DNA of 64,000 nt. It comes from Camellia lanceoleosa. Lineage: Eukaryota > Streptophyta > Magnoliopsida > Ericales > Theaceae. Shown here piece after piece: positions 10,663-21,185 of the stretch. Positions within the stretch are counted from its first letter, which is position 1. Each line of letters begins with the position of its first letter. Made by a program: the position numbers and the translations under genes. The DNA lies in assembly GCA_025200525.1 (NCBI GenBank), contig CM045763.1, positions 157,362,246-157,426,245 on the forward strand, in the 5' to 3' direction. The notes under the pieces are model-generated. The model had not been told where the DNA came from. It saw only the letters and a program-made list of their open reading frames with translations, and did not search any database.

Positions 10663-10750
10663 TGCCGGCCATGCCTTTGTTGCTGCCGGCCATTGATAGA
10701 GCCTGCCGGCCATCAATGAGCCACTGCCGGCCACCATTGATGGCTGGCAG
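10663..10750. repeat. GGCCGG cluster 1 of LTR 2
   Basis: CTGCCGGCCAT appears four times with spacing near 20-25 bases. Confidence 0.7.
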
Positions 10751-10815
10751 AACCCTTGTCTCAGCAGGTTTCACGCCAAATCTTTTGAGCCAGCTGGTTT
10801 TCACTCCTTTCCCCA

Positions 10816-10831
10816 CCATACACGTGTATGG
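10816..10831. promoter_or_regulatory. Palindromic G-box of LTR 2
   Basis: CCATACACGTGTATGG lies about 37 bases before the TATA box TATATAA (10,868-10,874). It is the same core as in LTRs 1 and 3. Confidence 0.6.
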
Positions 10832-13134
10832 AGGGATGAAGCCCACAAGCTTGGCTTTGCATTCCTCTATATAAGGAGAGGCTCTTCCTCTCTATCAGAG
10901 GTTTAGCCATTTTTAGAGAAGAAAGATCTCTCTCTCTATATTTCTCACTCTCTCTCTATATTGCATAGAATAGTGTTTTAAAGTCCATTTTTCTTGCACT
11001 TTTGCACTACAACACATAGAGACACACCACCACCTTTGGGCTGAGGTTCTTGGGAATGTTACTTAAGCTCTGAAAGTGAGTTTTCAACCCCTGAGGTTGC
11101 TAGTTTCGAAGTTGGACTTCAAGGGTGAGCACTTTCCCCTTTTTAGCATTTTTTTGTATCTCATTTTGGCCATGCTTGCATGTTGTTTTAGCCCTTGTTT
11201 TCAACTAAAAAAAGTTCTATATTTAAGTGCTTTTGGTGGTTGTTTAAGGTTTTCTTGGTGTTAAGGGTGCACAACCCTTTTGTTTGCCTTGTTTGGCCTT
11301 GTTTTGAGCCATACCTTAAGGCCTTTGAGCTAGTCTTTGTTTGGCCTTTTAGACATTGAAATCCAATGGATTTTCAGTGGTAGGCATGTAGTTTTGAGGC
11401 CTCAAATCAGAGGGGGTGACCCCCTCTCTTTTTTGTTTTTGTTTGCTTGAGTTTTTGGCCTATCAAAGGAGCATGTATCCCTATACTTTTGAGGCTTGGT
11501 TCAGGCCTTTTTTTGTGACTTTTAGGACCCACCTTGACTCTGTCCATGGCTGGTTTGGTCATCTTTTGCATGCTTCTTATATGTGTAGTGTAATCCCATT
11601 TGTGGCTCATCAAAGTAGCATGTTTGCCTAGCTTATGTTGAGTCCATTTCAGCATATTTGTGGTGATGTTTTGCCATGACATTACTCTGTCTAAAGTTGG
11701 TTTGGTCATCTTTTGCATGCTCCATATACTTGTAGAACAAATCTTGCTTACTACCCATATGCACATGTTGATTTGACTCATCATTCCAGCATACTTAGGC
11801 TTTGCTCCAGCATGATTTTATTCTTATTTTGGGCTGTTCTAGGACTGTTTTGGGCTGCCATGGTCATATCACTCATGTTTTGTATAGCTATAGTGTAAAT
11901 GCGTTGGCTTTGGCTAACCTTGGGTTTTGAGGCCCCTACCATGCCATACATGGGATGTTTGCATGTTTTGCCATCATTTCGAATGTTATTTCAGTCCACG
12001 AAATGTGGTCATGCACCTGCATTTGACATGCTCTAAATGCCTTGAAGAGTTTGTGTTTTATGCCTCATGAATGGATCATTGTGCATGCCATTAAGCCTAG
12101 GCCTTTGGGTCATCATATCAGTGCATTTTTGGTCTTGTTATACCATGATGTAACTTTGTTTTATGCTGTCTAAGTCATGCCATGTTTGGTTTTAATAGGT
12201 GTAATGTAATACCCCCTCTGTAGCCTTGCATGCTCCATGTTTTTGACCTTTGTTCTAGCTTGTATTGGCTAGGTTCAAGCATGTTTTCTGTCTCACCTTG
12301 ACCTGCCTTGGGACTCTTTTAGGTGCCCTTAGTCCTTCGAGGCTTGCCTTGCATGGCCATGGTTTAAGTCTTTTTGTTGGCTTCGTACTTTGAGTTTTTT
12401 TTACATGCTATGTTTGACTTGTTTGGGTGGTTTGGCATCACTCCTTGCATGATTTCAGAGATTACCTCATTGCCACATTATCATGATTATCACTCTTTGC
12501 TCATGTTTGAGAGTTGTGTCCTTATGCTTTAATTCTTGGGCTAATGCATTGTGCTTGCATACCTTGCTTTTGTGCCCTCATTCCAACACTTTTGGCCACT
12601 GATTTGGGGCATGACTGAGGTCTACCCCTTTTTTGGGTTTAAGTCTATTTGACATGTCCACTTGCATGTTGCTTGTATGCTTATTTCACATTGCATTGAG
12701 TATGCCATATAGTTGCATGTTTGCATGGTTAAGTCATATTGCATATTTGCTTGCTTGAGTCGCTTTGTGTTTGCCATGCTTGCGTTGCATTGTTGTTTGG
12801 ATTAAGTATTAATCCGAGCATGAGAAATGAGGGGCATTTCATACTTCAAGTGATGGAACGTGCCTCAATTCTCGGTCGCCGACGCTCTTGACGATACATG
12901 ATAGAGTTTTAGGCTTTGTATGTTTATTTGCGCATTCACTTTACATTGATTTGCACAAGTTGGATCTTTGGCCATCATGCATCGGGATACGTGATTGATG
13001 GTCGTGGATCTAATTATGCCTCACCCTTGATGTTTTGAGGTGATATGGGGTGGCATAGTGCGTGCATATCCTTGGGACGCCCTCCCTTTCCTCAGTTTTG
13101 TGCTCTACTACAGCTTGGTGTCCCAGCACATTAG

Positions 13135-13220
13135 TGACCGGCACCTTCTTGTTGATGGCCGGCAGTGTGCATTCTTGGCCGGCAGTATGGTCGGTAGCAG
13201 CTCCTCATGGCCAGCAGGCC
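13135..13220. repeat. GGCCGG cluster 2 of LTR 2
   Basis: GTGACCGGC, GATGGCCGGCAG, TTGGCCGGCAG and ATGGCCAGCAGGCC are spaced about 25 bases apart. Confidence 0.65.
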
Positions 13221-14625
13221 ACTGATGCACTCCCCAGCATGTTTTTGGTAAGATCCAGTAGCAAGTTCTCAAGGACACCCTACAGACAGAGCCTCAAGGG
13301 AGTAACCAGAAGGTGTTTCGAGGCGAGAAACCGAGTGCGAGCATGCATCATTTTCTTCTTCAAACAGAGCTGGAGCAGCATTGTTTGTTACTTCTCATAT
13401 GTAGTTAATTAATTAGGTTTTGTAATAATTAGTTGTAGCTAGTTATTCATTCGGTTATGTAATAATTAATTAGCTTGTTAGTTAGTTAATTAGTTGGTTT
13501 GTATTATTCATTCGAACCCTCCGTCAAGAGGGCGAATTTTGTAATAAGTGTGCATGAGTGTGTGCATGTCTTCCAACCCCACGTCTTTCTCATTTTTACT
13601 TAACCGCTTTCAAGGTTAGTTTTAGGACATGTTTCAGTTAGCATCCTTATGCTATGCATGTTTGCATCATTCATCTGTATTACATGTACCGGGCTCGGCG
13701 CATCATACTAACTGCATTGTACTTCAATTCCAATTTGAATACATGTTATCAAATGTCACATTTCTTATGTCATTTTAGGATAGCCGAGCCTATCTAGTCC
13801 CATTTTGCATGTGCTGCATTAGCCATCTCAACATGAACTAGGATCATGCATTGATTTCTAACTAGTTCTTTATTTTGGCTTGGAGTACACTGTGAGTGTT
13901 TATGCTTTAGCATACTGCATGTGTGTTAATGTTGCCATGAAAGCATGCTTGCCATGAGGCTAACTGTTTATCTACTATAACTGCCTGAATGCCTGTGGGT
14001 GAAGGTTGGATTACTTGAGTTGGAGCAATTCATCAAAATCCTAGATTTAGCCTACTTGCGAGTAGCAAACTTCACACCTTTTTTTCAAACAAACGGATAT
14101 GCAATGTTTTGTTCCAAATTAGGCAATCTAGTCTATACTTGTGTGTTGTGCACATCACGTAGTAAGATTAGCTAATTAACCGGAATAAAAACACATGTGT
14201 TTTCAAGAACAAGATATCATGCTTAGTACAGGCCGATCTTTGATCGGGCGAGCGGGGGTGCTCATAGATGACCTTCCCCAATCGTACACAAGTTCCCGAG
14301 CCGAGGTAACTTTGGTGATGACGGACATGTGGCCTTAGGCAACGAGTCAGGGTTTCCTAAATTTTCCCAAAAATAAAATATTTCGATGGCGACTCTATAT
14401 CTGGCAAAGCAATCCATGTTTGACACTTCTTTCTTAAAAATCAATTTTCCAAAACGATTTGCTGGGTTTTGACTCTTTGGTGATTTATCGGTCTTACATT
14501 GCACTTTGCGAGATCAGATTCAGAACCGTGATATTGAGTTCGAACTGCAGTTGCTCAGAACAAAACGAGATTCGTGCCTTCGCAAGAAGCGCGGATATCG
14601 GAGAGTTCCCGGGAGCGCGTCTACA

Positions 14626-16509
14626 CTAGTACTCATAAGATAATATTTTTAAAATACCCATGCGCCATAACTTCTAAGACATTACCATGTCCCTATCGGA
14701 AACATGTTAGACACTTCTCAACACTGTAAGACAATTGGTAGACACGCGTTTGTCACCCAGACACAAATGAAACATGTTACAAGGTTAAAGAAAATAATTT
14801 GAAATCCAATGATGAAATAAAAGCTATGAAAAATTATACATATTAAGCTCCCCTCCTTTAGACGTTGAGAATTAGTATTATGTTGTATTTTTTTATTATC
14901 TTTAAACATATAATACATGTATAAAACTATATATTCTGTCCATTTTCCCAACATGTCATAATCCGTATTTTTTAAAAATTACTGTGTCGACGTATTCATG
15001 TTGTGTGTCTGTATTCGTACTTCTAAGATTTCAATTATAGGATGGAGACAAAACCAAATAACCAAGTGAAATCAGAAACCTTCACCCCTCGAATTTGAGG
15101 AACCATTATGTTCATAGCTCAAATTGGAAAGCCCAATGGGGAGTGGGTTCGAGATAGAAAAAGGGGTATGCCAGATGGATCTATAAGTTCTGGATTCGAG
15201 CACATTATCTCCTGGTTGTAGTAATAGGAACAAAAAAAATAATAATTGAACAAAAGTATAATAAAGATGGATTTGAACTCTCAAACTATATTGAAATGAC
15301 ACATTCAGTTCCACATTCAATAGCTCTGCTGTTCAGTCAACAGAATAAGCTATTCTTTGTAGTGATTACAGAGACTTGATATATGAGAAAGTGGAACTTG
15401 TCCATAAGGAACTACTCCTAAAGACCATGAGATGGTACTCTAAATAATTTCAAACAAATTCAAATTGTTCTGTAAATTAATTCCTTTCTAGCATGCAATT
15501 TTGTTGTTACCCACATCTTCACCCATGCATCCTGGGTCCTAGTCATTATACTTAAATATAAAAAAGGAATAGAAATATATATATATATATATATAAATTT
15601 CAACAAGCAATTTCGATCCATTGGTAAAAAGCATAAAAATAAGGCCATATGGAAAATTACCTAGCTAGCTTTTCTTTCCTTGCAGTCATATAATTTAGAG
15701 CTTCAGACCAGGTGAACTCCACATGAAATCCAAGTCCAATAGCTACAAATATACACCTTGTATCTGGCCTGTAGATATGAAGACAACCCTGTAAAAAATA
15801 ATTAATTAATTAAATAAAATTGACATTAAGTTAATGTATAGATGCTTTTACAATTACTAATAGTCTAAGAAGCACGTACACTTCTACCAAGGTGGCTTGA
15901 CATGTCTATTTCCGACAAGTGTTGGATATCGATATTCATTGGACACTTCCAGATATGCCCATATATTTTAAAAAAATATTGAACTTGGACAAGCTTTGAA
16001 CACTTATGGGACACACATGTCTATCATTTTAGACGTACATAAAACACGTATGAAAAAAAAAAAAAAAAGATTTAATGCTAAATGAAAAACAAGTAGACTT
16101 ACAAATATTAATCAATCATCCTTAAAACTCTAGAAATTCATGTTATATTGCATATTTTTATTAACTTTGACTGAATAAAATATTCATCTACACGATATAT
16201 AATAAATATATAAACCATATACAAGTCGTGTCCTATATTTTTTTAGAAAGTGTCATGTCGGAACTTGTCCATGTTCACGTTTCTTAACAAAACAAATTTC
16301 TCACAAAATGATGAGATGGAAATAAATTTTTAAAAAATAGAACTGAAATGTAAAACTTTTGGTGCAACAACTTACGGAAAGTAAAGCACTTCCATCATTA
16401 GATGGAATCTTAGGATTATGGTTGCCCATTGACCATAGGTAAATGGTTCGCCTAACATAACTATTGCTCTAAGACAAAGTATATAGCCCATCATTGTGGC
16501 AAGTTAGTC
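14626..16509. repeat. Segmental duplication, left copy (matches 62,103-64,000)
   Basis: This stretch repeats, in the same orientation and with few differences by eye, at 62,103-64,000, where it runs off the window. It holds UXT exon 4, the 3' part of intron 3 and the start of intron 4. The left limit is the end of LTR 2, which interrupts the duplication here. Confidence 0.9.
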
Positions 16510-18052
16510 CCATATTAATTGTAAGGAAAAGTAGCAGTTGATTGAATAACAAACAACAAAAGAACCAAACTACAGAATTTGAGGTTATAGAATTTTCATA
16601 TAACACAATAAGATATAGAATTTTCATATAACACAAAATGATACTTACATAATATGAGCACACATGCAGCACTAGAATATTATGCACGTCAAGTATAATT
16701 AGAAAAGATATGATGACATGAAAGACTTACACATCAGCTTGCATGTACACTTTAGAACTGATACTGACCAATGTCCTGATACTGGTTACACTATTCTTCT
16801 CTAAATTTTCTATGTTCTTTCTCAAATTTGAGCTACAAGTTCAAGAGTTAAGTAAAAAAAAGATACAAAAAAAAAATTGTAAATGTTGGTGCAAAATTTC
16901 AAAGTTCAGGAATGCCTATAATAAAGGACAATCACTTCAAAAGTATACAACCAACTTGGTTAAATCAAAATAAAAGGCTATACATTTCAAGAAACATGAC
17001 ATAAAAAGGGGGCAGAAGAAGGATACAACACTTTTTGTTTTTCAAAGGCTTTGTCCCTGCAAAACACAAAAAAAAAAAAAAAAAAAAAAAAGTTAGGGGA
17101 TTCATGCAATACTCAAAACTAAATGCTTTAGCTACTTCTCAAGTCTCAACTCAACAAAGTGACAGAGAATTATCCCCTTCCTAGATCAGGCAACACATCC
17201 TATCACTACTTCATTACTTATCCCACTTCTACAAAAAGCTAGTGGATTAACCAACCTTGAGCAGAAATCTAAAAGTCCAAACGTATCCTGTAACAAAATG
17301 TTAAACTTGTGCTAAAGGACTACTGCCACTTGGATTTTCAGAATATCTCATTAGACATGAAGCAATTCCCCATATATACACATAAAACATGCACTACCAA
17401 TCCAAAGTACATCTTCGATACCCTACTCAATTGATGGCCATCAGAACTTCTAAACAAGCAAGTACATCTTTAATCCCTTCTCCATCGAATTGACAATCCA
17501 TTGAAACTTCTAAAGATGCAACGATTACCAGTCATAAGCAAAGCCAAACCCAAATTTATTGCAGAAAACATCCACAAAGAAAATGGTCAAAGTGAGAGAG
17601 TAAGACAAGGGGCTACATTTCTGGCCCGAGATAAAAAAGCTTGTCCATTTATATAACTAAAAAACAAAATCATTCCAACTAATGAGCTCCCACTTGGGAT
17701 GACACTAGCCAACATGTACCTATAATTAATTTCAAATAGCAGTAACAAAATTTTACTAATAAAAACCACAGAGAGCATAATTGGTTATTTTCATCGAATG
17801 GTAGTAAAACAAATGATGCAATTTCATGTGTCATGAATCATGGTATAAAGGGGTTCTAAAACTGGACCAAGAAAAGAAGATACTCCAACTCTCCTTGTCA
17901 GTTCAATAGAGGGTGGACGATCAGTAATAAACAAAAAAATAGAAAATTTGGAAAATGTACCTTTCAGCAATAGCATGAACAAGGTCCGGTGTTAAGCGAC
18001 GATCTACAAATTCCTCAAATCTCTGCATCTTTTCCTGTCGGATACTATCCAT
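15661..18052 (-). CDS. UXT: UXT homologue (prefoldin-like), copy 1, exons 1-4; 3' exons not in window
   Basis: Four exons join with matching phases and GT-AG introns: 18052-17961 (MDSIRQEKMQRFEEFVDRRL...), 17056-17027 (DKAFEKQKVF), 16832-16731 (NLRKNIENLEKNSVTSIRTL to VYMQADV) and 15768-15661 (PDTRCIFVAIGLGFHVEFTW to ARKEKLAR). Together they give about 110 residues with no stop. UXT is an alpha-class prefoldin-like protein of roughly 150 residues, with N- and C-terminal coiled-coil helices around a beta hairpin. In animals it works in the URI prefoldin-like/R2TP complex; a plant role is not shown here. The missing C-terminal helix should lie left of the window, because LARD element B sits in intron 4. 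Introns 1-3 are 904, 194 and 962 bases. An in-frame ATG nine codons upstream lies before a likely leader acceptor, so I prefer the start given. Whether the gene is still spliced across the insertion is unknown. Confidence 0.88.
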
Positions 18053-19170
18053 TTCTGTCCTACCACAGAATGAATTCATCTTAAGCATACTCGTACCAAG
18101 TTTTGAAACCTTGCAAGAGATTCAATGTTCAAGCAGTAATGCTCTAATGGGTTTTGTGCCATTTATGAAAGAGTTAATTACACCAACACCCTCTTAACTA
18201 TTGGTTGATCCCTTCAACTGTGAAATGAATCACTTCCATGGTTCCACCCTCTAGAATGGGGCATTTTTACAGTTTTTAAAATGTACGGGTTTATATATAA
18301 AAGGTAAAGTGATATTCATTAACAGTTGAAGAGTCTTGTTGTAATTAACCCTTTATCATAAATCATGTCTCTTCTATACGTAAATCACATGAATGAATAC
18401 GTAGAAATTTTTCTTTTCAAGTATATTATATACATGTCATGGGGTAGAATTTAATTTATGTATCTACTTCATAGGGGTAAAATGAAATGATGTATATCAT
18501 ATATGGATAACTTTTCTAATCACTATGCGATTTTTTAAACTGATGTTGTCTATAACAAGGACCAAAGACTGACTAAGTTTAAAAACTTTGAAACGTAATT
18601 TCCAAGTTGATCATTGTACATCTTCTTCCCTGACCCAGTACTTAATTCAAGTTTGCCAATGATTATACAAGAATATCAAAGTGAATGGGAACAAAGAAAA
18701 GGTCGAAGCAATTTCAAGTTAGTGCAATGTCTCAATCAGGCATTTTATTGAACATCATAAATGTAACAACCTACAGTTTGTTTCAGTGCTCTAAATTAAA
18801 ATGTTCAAATGCATTCAACTCATTTTAACTATTCAAATCCAAATCCAAATCCAACTATTAGTCGTCCCATAAGAAACACAAAAAGAAGAAGAAGAAAAAC
18901 AAAACACACACGCAATAAAGTTGTGTTTACAATTTTTTTATAATTTGTTTCCTATGGTACCTTACCAAATGTTTGAAATTAGTGCAGAAAACAATCCAAT
19001 GCGTTGATGAACTGCCGAGAGGCGATCAAAGTTTGGAGAGCCACTGGATATCAAAGTAAAGTGATCTTCAATTAACTTTTACAGTGGTGGCTGATTGCGA
19101 GACAAACAGAGACAGACAAGCTTTGCTTTGATGAATTGCTTACTGGGTTTAACGATTCGTGAGTCAAGCC
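18053..19170 (-). promoter_or_regulatory. UXT copy 1: probable 5' leader with intron
   Basis: A plausible leader exon (about 19,170-18,966) ends TTTG|GTAAGG. An acceptor CTGTGGTAG| at 18,060 precedes GACAGAAATGG, which contains the start codon. This predicts a leader intron of about 0.9 kb. Exon limits are by motif only. Confidence 0.45.
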
Positions 19171-19219
19171 CCCAAATTTTTTATTTAATTTGTTTATCAT
19201 ATGTATTATATCAAAAAAA

Positions 19220-19455
19220 TTAGGGGTTGTTTGGCAAATGGGTTTGGCTAATTTAGCCTATAAGAAGATAAAATAAGTTACAAAGTCAAAATGAGACAAA
19301 ATGTCACATTTAAATTATAATCATTTTTTTTTTCACAACCATCAAATTAACTATAAAAAAAAAAAAAATCAAAAATATATCTCAAAATAAAACTTTTTTA
19401 GTCAGATTAATATAGTCAAAAAATTAAATTAAAAAAGTTTATCCCAAATAATTAC
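19220..19455 (-). mobile_element. MITE-like element, relative of 50,820-51,070
   Basis: It begins near GTTGTTTGGCAAATGGG and contains GAGACAAAATGTCACAT and TTCACAACCATC. The reverse complement of these occurs in order at 50,820-51,070 (GATGGTTGTGAAAA, GTGACATTTTGTCT). No transposase is present. Ends are approximate. Confidence 0.5.
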
Positions 19456-19549
19456 TAAATTTATTTATCTTATCATGTGTCTATTGAAATAATGATAAAT
19501 AAAAATTTTAACATGGCACAAACCCTAGCTTTTCATGTAATACATGCAA

Positions 19550-20340
19550 AATTTCTAACATTTTTTCCTAAAAATACTACAACATATCTACAATCCAACT
19601 CGTATTAAACATAAACAATAAATCTCTACCTCAATGAAGGGTAAAACCTTAGGATTTCAAATGTGATCAAATAAAAATTCCATTCGGATGCAAATATAGC
19701 TCTCTTAATGTGTTCTACAATATTTATTCTTGAGTTTTTGTCAAATACCCACTCTAGAAGCCTTAGATTAAGGTTTTAATGGAGTTAAAAGCACAAATTT
19801 TTAGAGAGAGAAAGTAGAGAGAAGCAAGAGGGAATTTCAGATGACAAGGTGAGAAAGTGGAAGGAGAGAGAAAGAAAATCTCAAATTTAAGTTTGTACAA
19901 TAAGCCAATCGATCGCACTTATCTTATCAAGTGCAATCGATCGCTCTTGTGATCGATTCCCTTTCAATCGCTAACTACTAAAATTTTAAAATTTAAAGTA
20001 ATCGACATGCCCTAGCAATTGCTAGTTACTACTCAAATTACACAATATATCTTTGTGAACCAATCGAGGAAGTGAGTTCGATCACATTCCGATTTGCCCA
20101 AGTTACTCATAAGCATGCAACCGAAAACATCAATGGCCATCTCTATGACAAAACAATTAGGAATAAGATTCTAAATTTCTAAACGATAGATCAAAATAAG
20201 GTCAATCCATCAAGCCATAAGGGTCGAATTAGACCTTGGCCATCACATAAACTGTATGGAAAACCTCTCTAACCTAGATGACACCAAAGAGACTTGTAAC
20301 AACTTTGCAAGACTTGAATTTAAAGATAATGGACACACAC
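19550..20340 (-). repeat. Possible old Gypsy LTR fragment with CGATCG motifs
   Basis: The arrangement (leader-like AATCTCTACCTCAA, GA-rich tract, then CAATCGATCGCAC and GCAATCGATCGCTC with related copies to about 20,080) resembles the plus-strand view of the minus-strand LTR at 55,990-58,063, in which CGCTCGAGCG occupies the same place. Similarity is weak and the limits are not fixed. Confidence 0.3.
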
Positions 20341-20744
20341 ATGTGTATATGATTATTTTATAATAATAATAATAATAATAATAATATAAAACGTATGATT
20401 GAATTTAAAATTTAAAAATTTTATGAATTTAAAAGATCAACAATTGAAAGATTTGGGGGAAAAAAAGTTATTCATAACTACCCATGCTACTAGCATAAAT
20501 AAACAAAAATTTAAATGTAAGACATAAATACCAACTCTAGTATGCATAATTGTATAGATAGATAATTTTTATTTGAACTTGTCATAAAAATAAAACTATA
20601 ATTTATAAATATGAGCAAGTTTTTTCATTGTTTAATTTTGTGAACTATGTTGAATGAACCACTAATCAAATTCATCATAAATCAAGCTTAATGATTTGAT
20701 TGCTCAAAACCCCATCTCACACTGTTTTTCTTTTGATTATAGAC
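20341..20744. other. AT-rich stretch with (TAA)n microsatellite; nothing else seen
   Basis: An uninterrupted (TAA)n run lies at about 20,360-20,386. The rest is AT-rich with no supported gene. It ends with TAGAC, the left half of the target duplication of the next element. Confidence 0.6.
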
Positions 20745-21065
20745 TGTAGACACCCCATTTTTTATTTTCCTTAAGACTTGGACATCATCGTTTATGCACC
20801 CGATGATTATGCATGTGTGTGCTTGTTTTGTGCCCGAAGTTCTCGGTGGAACGCCCTAACTCTGAGCCTTCAGTCCTTATCCTTTCTGAACCTTGTTTTG
20901 CACCAGCACTTGGCCTTTCAAGGTTACCCCCCTTGGTGGCCAGTCGGCCACCTTTTGGCCACCTTTTAAGGCTGTCGGCCATCTAAGTGGCCTGCCAGCC
21001 ATTAGTGCATATTTTCAGATATTTTGGTGACAGTTGTGCCAACTGTTACCACTACTCACTCTATC

Positions 21066-21083
21066 TCCATACACGTGTATGGA
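21066..21083. promoter_or_regulatory. Palindromic G-box of solo LTR 3
   Basis: TCCATACACGTGTATGGA is identical to the 18-bp palindrome of LTR 1. A weak TATA-like CATAAATAT follows at about 21,115. Confidence 0.6.
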
Positions 21084-21185
21084 TGGAAATAACTTAGCTA
21101 AATGTTTGTTTTTCCATAAATATGGGACCTTCTCCCCCATTGTAAGGGTTAGAAAATTTTGAGCAAAATTCTCTCTCTCTCTCTC

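Larger units (their letters stand above)
10447..14625 (+). mobile_element. LTR 2: 3' LTR of LARD-like element B
   Basis: It starts TGTAGACACCCC after the polypurine tract and ends ...GCGCGTCTACA. Comparison with the paralogous DNA near 62,103 fixes the end: there CTGGTACTCATAAG continues host sequence, while here CTAGTACTCATAAG follows directly on the LTR. At 4,179 bp it is the longest uninterrupted copy. It has GGCCGG cluster 1 (10,663-10,750), a G-box palindrome (10,816-10,831), TATATAA (10,868-10,874), GGCCGG cluster 2 (13,135-13,220), a TTAATTAG-rich tract (about 13,400-13,510) and the terminal hairpin block (14,229-14,380). It differs clearly from LTR 1, so the two are not a pair from one insertion. 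No gene is supported inside. Confidence 0.85.

Noticed and set aside
4570..14625. LTR 1 and LTR 2 as the two LTRs of one element
   Set aside because: They share landmarks but differ strongly in length and sequence, and both are preceded by a polypurine tract, so both are 3' LTRs of separate insertions.
15072..15320. Minus-strand frame of 82 codons, also present in the paralogous copy near 62.6 kb
   Set aside because: Its presence in both copies reflects the segmental duplication. In the second copy the frame is altered after about 50 residues, and it lies inside UXT intron 4 with no recognisable domain.
16743..16973. Plus-strand open frame of 76 codons
   Set aside because: Antisense shadow of UXT exon 3 (16,832-16,731) and flanking intron.
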